Source of the DNA: Yoonia rosea
GTDB taxonomy: Bacteria; Pseudomonadota; Alphaproteobacteria; Rhodobacterales; Rhodobacteraceae
Reading direction: 5' to 3'
NCBI RefSeq assembly: GCF_900156505.1
Contig: NZ_FTPR01000002.1
Location: 186,001-250,000, forward strand
DNA: 64,000 nucleotides
The position numbers were made by a program, and so were the translations under genes. Below the pieces are notes generated by a model. That model was not told the DNA's origin, ran no database searches, and saw nothing but the letters and a program-made list of their open reading frames with translations. Shown here one piece after another: positions 8,785 through 18,048 of the stretch (position 1 is its first letter; each line of letters opens with the position of its first letter).

Positions 8785-9864
8785 ATGGCAAAGATCACCC
8801 TTGATAATCTGGCGCATTCCTATCTGCCAAACCCTACGAGCGATGATGACTACGCGCTCAAAGAGCTGAACCACGATTGGGTGGACGGTGAAGCCTACGC
8901 GCTGCTTGGGTCCTCTGGCTGTGGTAAGTCGACACTGCTCAATATCATTTCGGGCCTTTTGCATCCCAGTCAGGGCCGCATCCTGTTCAACGACCGTGAC
9001 GTGACCATGGCGCCCACAACACAGCGCAATATCGCGCAGGTGTTTCAGTTCCCGGTTGTCTACGACACGATGACGGTCCGCGATAACCTTGCCTTTCCGC
9101 TGCGCAACAGAGGCGCAGATCCCGCCTATATCAAAGAGCGCGTGCAGCAAATTGCCCACATGATTGGCATGGAAGCCACGTTGGATCGCAAAGCCCGTGG
9201 TCTGACTGCTGATGCGAAGCAGAAGATATCCTTAGGGCGCGGCATGGTGCGCGAGGATGTGAACGCGCTGCTTTTCGACGAACCACTGACGGTGATTGAC
9301 CCGCATATGAAGTGGGAGTTGCGCACACAGCTGAAATCGCTGCATCACGAGTTCGGTCACACGATGATCTACGTCACACATGACCAGACCGAAGCGCTGA
9401 CGTTCGCCGACAAGGTGGTGGTGATGTATGACGGCCGTGTTGTGCAAATGGGCACGCCACAAGAGCTGTTTGAGCGCCCTGAACATACCTTTGTCGGGTA
9501 TTTTATCGGATCACCTGGCATGAACGTTCTGGATGCGACAGTGAATGGCGATACAGCGGTTGTCGCTGGCACACAGATTTCGCTTGGCAAAAGCTTTGGG
9601 ACACCGGGCGGTAAAGTCGAGATTGGTGTGCGGCCTGAATTTACGTCTCTGAGTGACGGTAACGATGGTCTGCCGGTCACGATCAAGCGGGTCGAGGATG
9701 TCGGGCGCCACAAGATTGTGCGCGCGGATTTTCACGGAACCGAAATCAACGTCATCGCCGCAGAAGGCGAAAACATTTCACCCGACATGAACCGCATTGT
9801 TTTCGATATGGCTGGCGTGAACATCTACGCCGACAGCTGGCGTGTTGCGCCGCTGGTGGCCTGA
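8785..9864 (+). CDS. glpT: Glycerol ABC transporter ATPase 2 (GlpT type)
   Basis: This 359-residue ATPase has Walker A GSSGCGKST, Q-loop VFQFPVVYDTMTV, Walker B LLFDEPLTVIDPH and a normal H-loop (YVTHDQTEAL). The ABC signature is degenerate: it reads LTADAKQKISLGRG where LSGGQ is expected. In a heterodimer with GlpS, one ATP site would be fully canonical (GlpT Walker and His with GlpS signature) and the other doubly degenerate. A TOBE-like C-terminal domain begins near residue 240. It should not be confused with the MFS antiporter also called GlpT. Confidence 0.93.
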   Translation: MAKITLDNLAHSYLPNPTSDDDYALKELNHDWVDGEAYALLGSSGCGKSTLLNIISGLLHPSQGRILFNDRDVTMAPTTQRNIAQVFQFPVVYDTMTVRDNLAFPLRNRGADPAYIKERVQQIAHMIGMEATLDRKARGLTADAKQKISLGRGMVREDVNALLFDEPLTVIDPHMKWELRTQLKSLHHEFGHTMIYVTHDQTEALTFADKVVVMYDGRVVQMGTPQELFERPEHTFVGYFIGSPGMNVLDATVNGDTAVVAGTQISLGKSFGTPGGKVEIGVRPEFTSLSDGNDGLPVTIKRVEDVGRHKIVRADFHGTEINVIAAEGENISPDMNRIVFDMAGVNIYADSWRVAPLVA

Positions 9865-9917
9865 GATGAGCGCTCTTTTGACCACCACTCTTCCGTCTGC
9901 ATCAAGAGGAACCCGTC

Positions 9918-10790
9918 ATGAATAAGACCGTCAATCAAAAGGCATGGTTTCTGATTTTGCCCGTGCTTGTGCTTGTCGCATTCTCTGCCGTCATTCCGCT
10001 TATGACTGTGGTGAATTACTCGGTGCAGGACACATTCGGGAACAACCAGTTCTTTTGGGCCGGTCTTGACTGGTTCAGGGACCTGATGTCGTCCGAGCGC
10101 ATGTGGGATGCCCTGGGACGGCAGATCGCGTTTTCTGCGATCATTCTTGTCATCCAGATCCCGCTTGGCGTGTTTGTAGCGTTGAATATGCCCAAAAAGG
10201 GGTTCTGGGCCTCATTCTGTCTGATCCTGATGTCGTTGCCGCTGCTTATTCCGTGGAATGTGGTGGGGACCATTTGGCAGATTTTTGGCCGCGTCGATAT
10301 TGGTTTGCTGGGATATACGCTCGATTCTTTCGGGATCGACTACAACTACACCCAGAACTTCTATGCGGCATGGATCACCGTCATTGTGATGGATGTCTGG
10401 CACTGGACATCTTTGGTTGCCCTGCTTGCCTACGCTGGTCTGCAATCGATCCCGGATGCGTATTATCAGGCCGCGAAAATCGATCAGGCGAGCCGCTGGA
10501 AAGTGTTCCGCTTTATTGAGCTGCCCAAAATCATGGGCGTCCTGATGATTGCGATCCTTCTGCGGTTTATGGATAGTTTCATGATCTACACCGAGCCATT
10601 CGTGGTGACCGGCGGTGGGCCAGGCAATTCGACAACGTTCTTGTCAATCGACCTCGTGAAAATGGCACTCGGACAGTTCGACCTTGGCCCTGCTGCCGCG
10701 TTCTCGATCATGTACTACCTCGTGATCCTCTTGATTTCATACGTCTTCTACACCGTCATGACGAACCTCGACAAAAGGGATGGCCACTGA
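9918..10790 (+). CDS. glpP: Glycerol ABC transporter permease (GlpP type)
   Basis: This 290-residue MalF-type inner-membrane permease has about six helices. The first covers roughly residues 12-33, and the EAA loop reads DAYYQAAKIDQASRWKVFRF. The start ATG follows AGAGGAACCCGTC. Its stop overlaps the next gene's start as ATGA, so translation is coupled with GlpQ. A 53-bp gap separates it from glpT. It forms the translocation pore with GlpQ. A diverged copy lies at 4099-4974. Confidence 0.93.
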   Translation: MNKTVNQKAWFLILPVLVLVAFSAVIPLMTVVNYSVQDTFGNNQFFWAGLDWFRDLMSSERMWDALGRQIAFSAIILVIQIPLGVFVALNMPKKGFWASFCLILMSLPLLIPWNVVGTIWQIFGRVDIGLLGYTLDSFGIDYNYTQNFYAAWITVIVMDVWHWTSLVALLAYAGLQSIPDAYYQAAKIDQASRWKVFRFIELPKIMGVLMIAILLRFMDSFMIYTEPFVVTGGGPGNSTTFLSIDLVKMALGQFDLGPAAAFSIMYYLVILLISYVFYTVMTNLDKRDGH

Positions 10791-11629
10791 TGTCTGATAT
10801 TACAAACAAGCGCGGCATGGGCTTTCCGAGAGTGAACGGCAGTGCCGTTGTGATGGGTCTGTATCTGCTGTTCTTGCTGCTGCCGATTTATTGGCTGCTC
10901 AACATGAGCCTGAAGACCAATACCGAAATCCTGAGCGGTTTCAGCCTTTGGCCACAGGATCTGACTTTTCAGAACTACGTGACAATCCTAACCGATGCAT
11001 CGTGGTATACGGGTTATCTGAATTCTATGACCTATGTGGTTATGAACGTAGTCATTTCGCTGGCCGTCGCATTGCCTGCCGCCTATGCCTTCAGCCGGTA
11101 TACGTTCCTTGGTGACAAGCATCTGTTCTTCTGGTTGCTCACGAACCGGATGGCCCCGCCTGCGGTCTTTGCCTTGCCGTTCTTTCAACTCTACAGCTCG
11201 GTCGGACTGTTCGACACGCATATTGCGGTTGCTTTGGCGCACTGCCTGTTTAACGTACCACTGGCGGTCTGGATTCTCGAAGGGTTCATGCGCGGCGTTC
11301 CCAAAGAGATCGACGAAACCGCTTATATCGACGGCTATTCTTTTCCACGGTTCTTTATCCGCATCTTCACACCACTTGTGGCGTCCGGGATCGGGGTAAC
11401 GGCGTTCTTTCTGTTTATGTTCAGCTGGGTAGAACTGCTGCTGAGCCGCACGCTGACCAGTGTGGACGCAAAACCGATTGCGGCAACCATGACCCGGACC
11501 GTCGGTGCGGCCGGCATTGACTGGGGTGTTCTGGCGGCTGCCGGCGTCCTGACGATCGTACCCGGTGCCTTGGTTATCTATTTTGTCCGCAACTACATCG
11601 CCAAGGGTTTTGCCCTGGGCCGCGTGTAA
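10790..11629 (+). CDS. glpQ: Glycerol ABC transporter permease (GlpQ type)
   Basis: This 279-residue MalG-type permease has an N-terminal membrane helix at about residues 20-40. The EAA loop reads DETAYIDGYSFPRFFIRIFT and is followed by two further helices. It overlaps glpP by one base. The symbol follows the rhizobial glpSTPQUV nomenclature; it is not the glycerophosphodiesterase also named GlpQ. A diverged paralogue lies at 3293-4096. Confidence 0.93.
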   Translation: MSDITNKRGMGFPRVNGSAVVMGLYLLFLLLPIYWLLNMSLKTNTEILSGFSLWPQDLTFQNYVTILTDASWYTGYLNSMTYVVMNVVISLAVALPAAYAFSRYTFLGDKHLFFWLLTNRMAPPAVFALPFFQLYSSVGLFDTHIAVALAHCLFNVPLAVWILEGFMRGVPKEIDETAYIDGYSFPRFFIRIFTPLVASGIGVTAFFLFMFSWVELLLSRTLTSVDAKPIAATMTRTVGAAGIDWGVLAAAGVLTIVPGALVIYFVRNYIAKGFALGRV

Positions 11630-11651
11630 GAAACGAAACGGGAGAGAAAAA

Positions 11652-11924
11652 ATGGAATGGATGGCATGGACTTGGCCGACCGCCGTTTTCTTTGGAATCA
11701 TCGCGATCACATTGATCACCTTTACGGTGCTTGCGATCAAATTCCCCGAGGTGCCACGCAACGGCATCCTCGGGATCGAAACGACGCGTGGTGACAGACT
11801 ATTCATCACGCTCCTGGGCTCGGCCTTTATCAATCTGGCTTGGATCGGGATGCTCAGTGCGCCTCAGTGGGGGGCACTGGTCGTGTGCTTTTTCTATGCT
11901 TTAGCGGTCTTCCGCTGGGTCTAG
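11652..11924 (+). CDS. glpU: DUF2160 small membrane protein of the glycerol transporter
   Basis: This 90-residue protein has two or three hydrophobic helices (about residues 8-30 and 52-86) and a conserved cytoplasmic-looking stretch, FPEVPRNGILGIETTRGDR. ATG at 11652 follows GGAGAGAAAAA. Proteins of this size and sequence sit between the permeases and the binding protein in glpSTPQUV operons. Their exact role in transport is not established. Confidence 0.88.
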   Translation: MEWMAWTWPTAVFFGIIAITLITFTVLAIKFPEVPRNGILGIETTRGDRLFITLLGSAFINLAWIGMLSAPQWGALVVCFFYALAVFRWV

Positions 11925-11995
11925 AAACAAGCAATCGGGGACCCGGCGCGCAAGAACCGGGCGACCATAAACGTTCTTATAAGGGAGGAACACTC

Positions 11996-13717
11996 ATGAA
12001 CTTGCGATTAAGAGGAACAACCGCGCTTACTTTCGCGGCATGCCTGCTCGCCGCTCCGGCGTTCGCAGATATGGATGCTGCGAGGGCATTCCTTGACAGT
12101 GAAATCGGGGATTTGTCGTCGCTTAGCCGTGCCGAGCAAGAAGCAGAGATGCAGTGGTTTATTGACGCGGCAGAGCCTTATGTCGGTATGTCCATCAATG
12201 TTGTGTCGGAAACAATCGGGACCCATGAATACGAGTCTTCGGTTCTGGCACCGGCATTTGAAGCCATCACCGGTATCAAAGTCACGCACGATCTGATCGG
12301 TGAAGGGGACGTTGTTGAAAAACTACAAACCCAGATGCAGTCGGGCGAAAACATCTATGACGCCTACATCAACGACTCTGATCTGATCGGAACGCACTGG
12401 CGCTATCAGCAAGCGCGCAACCTGACAGACTGGATGGCTGGTGACGGCGCTGCGGTGACCAACCCCAACCTGAATCTGGAAGACTTTATCGGTTTGTCCT
12501 TCACGACCGGTCCAGACGGCAAGCTTTATCAGTTGCCCGACCAGCAGTTCGCGAACCTTTACTGGTTCCGGTACGATTGGTTCAACGACGAACAGAACAA
12601 AGCCGACTTCCTGGCCGAATATGGCTATGAACTGGGTGTTCCGGTGAACTGGACTGCCTATGAGGATATCGCCGAGTTCTTTACCGGTCGTGACTTGTCG
12701 CGTCTGGGCGTTGAAGGCGAAGTCTTTGGCAACATGGACTACGGCAAGAAAGACCCGTCTTTGGGTTGGCGCTATACGGATGCGTGGCTGTCCATGGCTG
12801 GCGTCGGTGACATCGGTGAGCCAAACGGCCTGCCGGTTGACGAATGGGGTATTCGTGTAAACGAGAATTCCCAGCCTGTCGGGTCCTGTGTTGCACGTGG
12901 TGGTGCCACGAATGGTCCGGCTGCTGTCTATGCCGTCACCAAAGCGATCGAATGGCTGCAAAAGTACTCTCCACCGGCTGCTGCTGGTATGACGTTCTCT
13001 GAAGCGGGACCAATTCCTGCCCAAGGCAACATCGCGCAGCAGATGTTCTGGTACACCGCATTTACCGCAGCTTCGGTAGAGCCCGGTTTGCCAGTGATGA
13101 ACGAAGATGGCACGCCAAAGTGGCGTATGGCACCTTCGCCGCACGGTGCGTATTGGGTTGAGGGAACCAAAATCGGCTATCAAGACGCCGGTTCCTGGAC
13201 ACTGATGGAGTCTACTCCTGTGGATCGCGCACAGGCTGCTTGGCTCTATGCGCAGTTCGTCACGTCCCTGACCGTGGACGTGAAGAAAAGCCACGTGGGT
13301 CTGACGTTCATTCGTGAATCGACAATCCAGCATGAAAGCTTCACCGAGCGTGCACCGCGTTTGGGTGGTCTGGTCGAGTTCTACCGCTCGCCAGCACGGG
13401 TTCAGTGGTCGCCAACCGGCACCAATGTTCCTGACTATCCAAAGCTCGCTCAACTGTGGTGGCAGAACATCGGCGACGCAATGTCCGGTGCAAAGACGCC
13501 TCAGGAAGCACTGGATTCTCTTTGCGCCGATCAAGAAGCGGTCCTGATCCGTCTTGAGCGTGCTGGTGTGCAGGGTGATCTTGGTCCAGTCATGAACGAA
13601 GAGCGCGATCCATCTTATTGGCTTGAACAGCCAGGTGCGCCAAAGCCAATGCTTGCGAACGAAGAAGAAACGCCGGTGACAGTTCCTTACGACGAACTGA
13701 TCCTTTCCTGGCAGTAA
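11996..13717 (+). CDS. glpV: Periplasmic glycerol-binding protein (GlpV type)
   Basis: This 573-residue extracellular solute-binding protein has a Sec signal peptide (residues 1 to about 24, ending APAFA-D). It is long for a sugar-binding protein but normal for this glycerol family. ATG at 11996 follows AAGGGAGGAACACTC. The N-terminal segment MDAARAFLDSEIGDLSSLSR and the WRYTDAWLSMAG region look characteristic. It captures substrate for GlpPQ. A strong hairpin directly downstream (13726-13751) probably stabilises the message or weakens read-through into glpK' and fbp. Confidence 0.93.
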   Translation: MNLRLRGTTALTFAACLLAAPAFADMDAARAFLDSEIGDLSSLSRAEQEAEMQWFIDAAEPYVGMSINVVSETIGTHEYESSVLAPAFEAITGIKVTHDLIGEGDVVEKLQTQMQSGENIYDAYINDSDLIGTHWRYQQARNLTDWMAGDGAAVTNPNLNLEDFIGLSFTTGPDGKLYQLPDQQFANLYWFRYDWFNDEQNKADFLAEYGYELGVPVNWTAYEDIAEFFTGRDLSRLGVEGEVFGNMDYGKKDPSLGWRYTDAWLSMAGVGDIGEPNGLPVDEWGIRVNENSQPVGSCVARGGATNGPAAVYAVTKAIEWLQKYSPPAAAGMTFSEAGPIPAQGNIAQQMFWYTAFTAASVEPGLPVMNEDGTPKWRMAPSPHGAYWVEGTKIGYQDAGSWTLMESTPVDRAQAAWLYAQFVTSLTVDVKKSHVGLTFIRESTIQHESFTERAPRLGGLVEFYRSPARVQWSPTGTNVPDYPKLAQLWWQNIGDAMSGAKTPQEALDSLCADQEAVLIRLERAGVQGDLGPVMNEERDPSYWLEQPGAPKPMLANEEETPVTVPYDELILSWQ

Positions 13718-13725
13718 GCTTCCAA

Positions 13726-13751
13726 TCTGGGGCCAGTTTTCTGGCCCCAGA
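13726..13751 (+). terminator. Intercistronic hairpin after glpV
   Basis: A perfect 11-bp stem, TCTGGGGCCAG-TTTT-CTGGCCCCAGA, starts 8 bp after the glpV stop. There is no T-run on the plus strand, so an mRNA-stabilising or attenuating hairpin is as likely as a terminator. Confidence 0.65.
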
Positions 13752-13862
13752 TCCCACCGAGAAAAATCTTCTGAAAATTGGGCTAGGCGTCGGGCGTCTG
13801 GTTTTGTCCGGCAGCCACCTGTCGTGGCGGTAACCTATTTTGCAGCCTAACGAACCTTGGGG

Positions 13863-14228
13863 ATGCGCTTGACCTATATTCTTGCAATCGATCAGGGCAC
13901 AACGTCGACCCGCGCAACTGTGTTTGATGCCACAATGGGCGTCCTTGCCAGCACGCAAGAAGAATTCACCCAGCATTTCCCGCAGTCAGGTTGGGTTGAG
14001 CATGATCCAGAAGACCTCTGGAAGACGACGGTTGGAACATGCGGGATGGCCATCGCGCGATCGGGGATCAGCCCTTCCCAGATTGCAGGGATCGGCATCA
14101 CCAATCAGCAAGAATTCGCGGCATCCTGGGTGCGGGAAACGCAGTTCCAACTGCAAATGGATGACGCGCAGCGCAACGCCAAATACGCGGTCTGGAAAAA
14201 AGTCGCCCATGCCACGATGAGCTTTTGA
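13863..14228 (+). pseudogene. glpK: Glycerol kinase remnant with large in-frame internal deletion
   Basis: The 121-residue product begins as a normal glycerol kinase: [35 protein letters not shown] and IAGIGITNQ reach to about residue 82. It then jumps, near residue 95 (about base 14145), to what looks like the extreme C-terminus of the family ([15 protein letters not shown] and ATMSF). Normal GlpK has about 495 residues, so about 375 are missing, including most of the active site and the ATP domain. The frame is kept. The product cannot be an active kinase; whether the small protein is still made is unknown. It lies 9 bp before fbp. Confidence 0.85.
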
Positions 14229-14237
14229 AAGAGACCC

Positions 14238-15218
14238 ATGACTGAAAAAACACTTCGCCGCCATCTGACCGAAAGCGCGCTGGATCCAAACCTGATCTTC
14301 TTGCTTGAGGACATTGCAAGTGCCTGTCGCGTGGTCGCCAACCGGATCCGCAACGGTGCATTCGAAGGGAACCTTGGGTCTGCCGATGCGACAAATGTGC
14401 AAGGTGAGACACAGAAAACCCTCGATATTCTGGCCAATGATGAATTCGAGAGGATTTGCGCAAACAGTCCGCGCCTTGCCGCGCTTGTGTCTGAAGAGGT
14501 CGAAGAAGTGACCTGGCTCAAAGAGCCGGAGGCCGGTGATTATCTGCTTTACTTTGATCCGTTGGACGGATCGTCAAATCTGGACGTGAACCTTTCGGTT
14601 GGGTCGATTTTTGCGATCATGCAGGTGCAATCCGACGCGGATCGCAGTGTCCTGCGTGCAGGGCGCAAACAGGTGTGCGCAGGCTATGCGCTCTACGGTC
14701 CGTCAACCACGCTGGTCCTGACAACCGGATCAGAGGTTGCAGGGTTTACGAACGAGAGCGGAACGGGCGACTTTCGGTTGACGCACCCTGCGATGACTGT
14801 CCCGCAGGAGACATCGGAGTTCGCGATCAATACGTCGCGCTACCGCTATTGGGACCAGCCAGTGCGCCGCTATGTCGATGAATGCGTTGCAGGCGAAGAG
14901 GGCATTCGGGAACGCGCGTTCAATATGCGCTGGACCGCTTCGATGGTGGCGGACATTCACCGTATTCTGACGCGCGGCGGCGTTTTCCTATACCCTGCCG
15001 ACAGTGAAAACCGCGCCGCAGGTGGCAAGCTTCGCCTGATGTATGAAGCGAACCCGATGGCAATGATTATTGAAAATGCCGGCGGCGCCGCGACAACCGG
15101 CCACCACCCGATTTTGGATATTCAACCCACCGGACCGCATCAGCGAGTGCCTGTCATCATGGGGTCAAAGTCCGAAGTTGATCGGTTGCTTCGCTACCAC
15201 AAGGCAGATTCTCAATAA
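14238..15218 (+). CDS. fbp: Fructose-1,6-bisphosphatase, class 1
   Basis: FBPase hydrolyses fructose-1,6-bisphosphate to fructose-6-phosphate, the committed gluconeogenic step. The 326-residue protein has the metal-site motif [20 protein letters not shown] at about residues 108-127. It also has [18 protein letters not shown] and the [11 protein letters not shown] substrate segment typical of class 1. The ATG at 14238 is 9 bp after the glpK remnant and 16 bp upstream of fba. Behind a glycerol operon it would send GlpD-derived dihydroxyacetone phosphate towards hexose. Confidence 0.95.
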   Translation: MTEKTLRRHLTESALDPNLIFLLEDIASACRVVANRIRNGAFEGNLGSADATNVQGETQKTLDILANDEFERICANSPRLAALVSEEVEEVTWLKEPEAGDYLLYFDPLDGSSNLDVNLSVGSIFAIMQVQSDADRSVLRAGRKQVCAGYALYGPSTTLVLTTGSEVAGFTNESGTGDFRLTHPAMTVPQETSEFAINTSRYRYWDQPVRRYVDECVAGEEGIRERAFNMRWTASMVADIHRILTRGGVFLYPADSENRAAGGKLRLMYEANPMAMIIENAGGAATTGHHPILDIQPTGPHQRVPVIMGSKSEVDRLLRYHKADSQ

Positions 15219-15234
15219 CCGAAAGGACGCCTCT

Positions 15235-16296
15235 ATGGCTCTTGTATCGCTTCGCCAACTTCTTGATCACGCTGCCGAGCACTCCTATGCGCTGCCCGCC
15301 TTTAACGTGAACAACATGGAACAGATGTTGGCAATCATGTCAGCAGCTGATGCCACAGACAGCCCCGTCATCATGCAGGCCAGCCGTGGCGCACGTGCGT
15401 TTGCGAACGATATTGTCCTGTCGCACCTGATCCGCGCCGCGATCGCGCTCTATCCGCATATCCCTGTGTGCATGCATCAAGATCACGGGAATTCACCCGC
15501 GACATGTATGTCGGCGATTACGAACGGCTTTTCGTCGGTCATGATGGATGGCTCTTTGCAAAGCGACGGCAAAACACCGGCGAACTTTGCCTACAACGTG
15601 GCTGTCACTGCGAAAGTAACAGAGATGGCGCATCTTGTTGGTGTCTCGGTTGAAGGGGAACTAGGACATCTGGGGTCGCTTGAAACCGGCAAGGGCGAGG
15701 TCGAGGATGGCCACGGTTTCGAAGGGAAACTGGATCGTGCATCCCTTGTGACAGATCCCGAAGAAGCCGAGGCCTTTGTGCGTCTGACACAGGTTGATGC
15801 GTTGGCAGTTGCGATTGGCACGTCACACGGGGCCTATAAGTTTTCGCGCAAACCCGACGGAGAGATATTGGCGATGGACGCACTGAAAGATATTCATGCC
15901 CGTATCCCTGACACGCATCTGGTGATGCACGGATCATCCTCCGTCCCGCAGGAACTGCAGGATATCATCAACACATACGGTGGCGACATCGCGCCAACCT
16001 GGGGCGTTCCCGTCGAGGAAATTGTACGTGGGATCAAGTATGGTGTGCGCAAGGTGAATATCGACACAGACCTGCGCATGGCACTGACCGGTGCGATCCG
16101 AAAGGTTTTCGCCGAAACACCCGGCGAATTTGATCCGCGAAAATACCTCGCACCGGGGGTAGACGCCATGTCGGCGGTGTGCCGTGATCGTTTTGAGAGT
16201 TTCGGGGCTGCCGGCATGGCTGGCAAGATCGACCCGATCGCCTTGCCGGTGATGGCCAAGTGGTACGAAGCGGCCAATCTTCAACGCGCGTCATAA
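15235..16296 (+). CDS. fba: Fructose-bisphosphate aldolase, class II (Calvin-cycle subtype)
   Basis: This zinc aldolase joins dihydroxyacetone phosphate and glyceraldehyde-3-phosphate into fructose-1,6-bisphosphate, or runs in reverse. The 353-residue product carries zinc-site and active-site segments [11 protein letters not shown] (about residue 80), VEGELGHLG and HGSSSVPQE, and the [12 protein letters not shown] phosphate loop. ATG at 15235 follows GAAAGGACGCCTCT; a longer upstream frame overlaps fbp and is not needed. Together with fbp it makes a two-step path from triose phosphate to fructose-6-phosphate. Confidence 0.95.
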   Translation: MALVSLRQLLDHAAEHSYALPAFNVNNMEQMLAIMSAADATDSPVIMQASRGARAFANDIVLSHLIRAAIALYPHIPVCMHQDHGNSPATCMSAITNGFSSVMMDGSLQSDGKTPANFAYNVAVTAKVTEMAHLVGVSVEGELGHLGSLETGKGEVEDGHGFEGKLDRASLVTDPEEAEAFVRLTQVDALAVAIGTSHGAYKFSRKPDGEILAMDALKDIHARIPDTHLVMHGSSSVPQELQDIINTYGGDIAPTWGVPVEEIVRGIKYGVRKVNIDTDLRMALTGAIRKVFAETPGEFDPRKYLAPGVDAMSAVCRDRFESFGAAGMAGKIDPIALPVMAKWYEAANLQRAS

Positions 16297-16308
16297 GGGA
16301 CAGCTACG

Positions 16309-17451
16309 ATGTTTTCATTCCTCAGTCCGCACGCACTCCATTTCGGGCGTGGTCAAAGCGCCCAGACCGCCGCGCTGGCCAAGACCTACGGGACTGCTGT
16401 CTTATTGGTTCATGGATCGCGCCCCTCGCGGGCGCAATGGCTGGTGACGTCTTGTGAACAGTCCGGGTTGAGTACAACCACACTCAGTTGCCACCGCGAA
16501 CCCAGCTTGCCCGATATCACAGAAGCCTTGGACCATCTGGGTGATTTTCGTCCCGATGTGATTATCGCGCTGGGGGGCGGATCTGTCATTGATTTCGCCA
16601 AGGCGTTGGCTGCACTGATCCCCTGTGAAGGAGAGGCTTCCGAATACCTTGAGGTGGTCGGCAACGGTCGTCCGCTTGAAAATGCGCCAATTCCGATGAT
16701 TGCCTTGCCCACAACTGCGGGGACAGGGGCTGAGGTGACCAAAAACGCGGTCATCTCGGTGCCGGAGCGCGGCATCAAGGTAAGCCTGCGCGACGGGCGT
16801 ATGATACCACAAATCGCCATCGTTGATGCCGCGTTGATGGAAGGTGCGCCCAAGACCGTCACGCTCGCGGCAGCGTTGGATGCGGTCACACAGGTGATCG
16901 AGCCTTACTTATCCGTCAAAGCCAATCCGATGACCGATGCGCTCTGCGTTGCCGCAATTCCAAAAGGTCTGAAGTCGCTTCGTGATGTGGTCGAAAAAGG
17001 CACGCCGGACGCATGGGATAACATGGCGTGGGTCAGCACATGCGGCGGTTTGGCGTTGGCAAATTCCGGGCTTGGCGCTGTTCACGGGTTTGCGGGTGTG
17101 ATCGGTGGCAGAACCAACGCCCCGCACGGTGAAATATGTGGTGCTCTGCTTCCCGCTGTTCTGAAGTCCCATTTGGGCAAAGCAGAGAAAGGGACAGAAA
17201 TCTATAAACGGCTGAAATGGGTGGAAACACTGTGCGATGCGCAATTTGCGCCGGATGGGCCGGGACAAGGCATTTCTGCGTTGGCGCGCTGGTCCAAGGG
17301 ACAGGGACTGCGCGGATTGTGGGAAATGGGGCTGAGCCTTGAGGACCATGCAGATGTTGCGGATGCCGCGTCCAATGCGTCATCAATGAAGGGCAATCCG
17401 TTCGCCTTGACGAAAGAAGAGCGCGTGGCGATTTTGCGCGCAGCGCACTGA
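16309..17451 (+). CDS. Iron-containing-type alcohol dehydrogenase with altered metal site
   Basis: This 380-residue group III alcohol dehydrogenase has the nucleotide-binding GGGSVIDFAKAL motif at about residues 87-98 and the TTAGTGAEVTKNAV segment. The metal region reads DAVTQVIEPY, where the usual DAxTH His is Gln. The second half, HGFAGVIGGRTNAPHGE, keeps two His residues 14 apart but replaces the catalytic-side His between them with Gly. The ATG is 12 bp after fba, so it ends the operon. The substrate is unknown; a C3 alcohol or aldehyde linked to glycerol is an inference from context only. Confidence 0.85.
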   Translation: MFSFLSPHALHFGRGQSAQTAALAKTYGTAVLLVHGSRPSRAQWLVTSCEQSGLSTTTLSCHREPSLPDITEALDHLGDFRPDVIIALGGGSVIDFAKALAALIPCEGEASEYLEVVGNGRPLENAPIPMIALPTTAGTGAEVTKNAVISVPERGIKVSLRDGRMIPQIAIVDAALMEGAPKTVTLAAALDAVTQVIEPYLSVKANPMTDALCVAAIPKGLKSLRDVVEKGTPDAWDNMAWVSTCGGLALANSGLGAVHGFAGVIGGRTNAPHGEICGALLPAVLKSHLGKAEKGTEIYKRLKWVETLCDAQFAPDGPGQGISALARWSKGQGLRGLWEMGLSLEDHADVADAASNASSMKGNPFALTKEERVAILRAAH

Positions 17452-17583
17452 CCCGACGGGTACGCGGCAAATCTTTCAAGTGTGAATGCACTCGTCCAGT
17501 TCTTGAAAGCGGACTGCTGCGTCGGGTAACGCGAAACCTGTTCAGAAACTGTCGCTTTCCCCACGTAGCTGACCTTTACACAA

Positions 17584-17612
17584 CAAAAAACGCCCACCAA
17601 ATGGCGGGCGCT
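17584..17612 (-). terminator. Terminator of rpsO
   Basis: On the minus strand CGCCCGCC-ATTT-GGTGGGCG (one G-U pair) is followed by a run of six T, about 30 bp after the rpsO stop. It may also stop transcription arriving from the glp operon on the plus strand. Confidence 0.85.
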
Positions 17613-17641
17613 TTCTGTCGTCTCTTATCGACCGTAACGTC

Positions 17642-17911
17642 TTAGCGACGCAGGCCCAGACGCTCGATCAGGCTCTGGTAGCGTGCTTCGTCTTTGGACT
17701 TGGTGTAGTCCAGAAGCTTGCGGCGCAGCGCGACCATTTTCAGCAGACCACGGCGACCGTGGTTGTCTTTTTTGTGGGTCTTGAAGTGCTCTGTCAGCGT
17801 CGCAATGCGGCTGGACAGGATGGCAACCTGTACTTCGGGCGAACCGGTGTCGCCTTCTTTGGTTGCAAATTCCTTCATGATCCGTGCTTTTTCTTCAGCA
17901 GTAATCGACAT
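17642..17911 (-). CDS. rpsO: 30S ribosomal protein S15
   Basis: This 89-residue primary 16S rRNA-binding protein of the small subunit has a normal family length. Signature segments are [35 protein letters not shown] and [12 protein letters not shown]. The start follows GGAGACCCCG. Upstream on the same strand are an RTX gene, a DUF1643 gene and truB; downstream, its usual partner pnp has been separated by the 14-kb glp module. Confidence 0.98.
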   Translation of the reverse strand: MSITAEEKARIMKEFATKEGDTGSPEVQVAILSSRIATLTEHFKTHKKDNHGRRGLLKMVALRRKLLDYTKSKDEARYQSLIERLGLRR

Positions 17912-18048
17912 CGGGGTCTCCTTATTGGTTAAAGGTGAATGGCGCGATCCGGGATGTCGTCCAGAAAGGCCCGTGGAGGGTCCGTGCGGGCAAACCCCGC
18001 GCAGATGCGTCGCAATAAGAGGATTCTGCGAAAAAGGAAAGCGATTTG

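Noticed and set aside
10988..11833. 281-codon open frame on the minus strand
   Set aside because: It is antisense to glpQ and glpU and has a composition typical of a shadow frame.
12323..13534. 403-codon open frame on the minus strand
   Set aside because: It lies wholly opposite glpV, has no recognisable domain, and glpV has signal peptide, ribosome site and family match.
3293..17451. A mobile element carrying the glp module
   Set aside because: No integrase, transposase, direct repeats or tRNA edge could be found at either end, so only the unusual position is reported.
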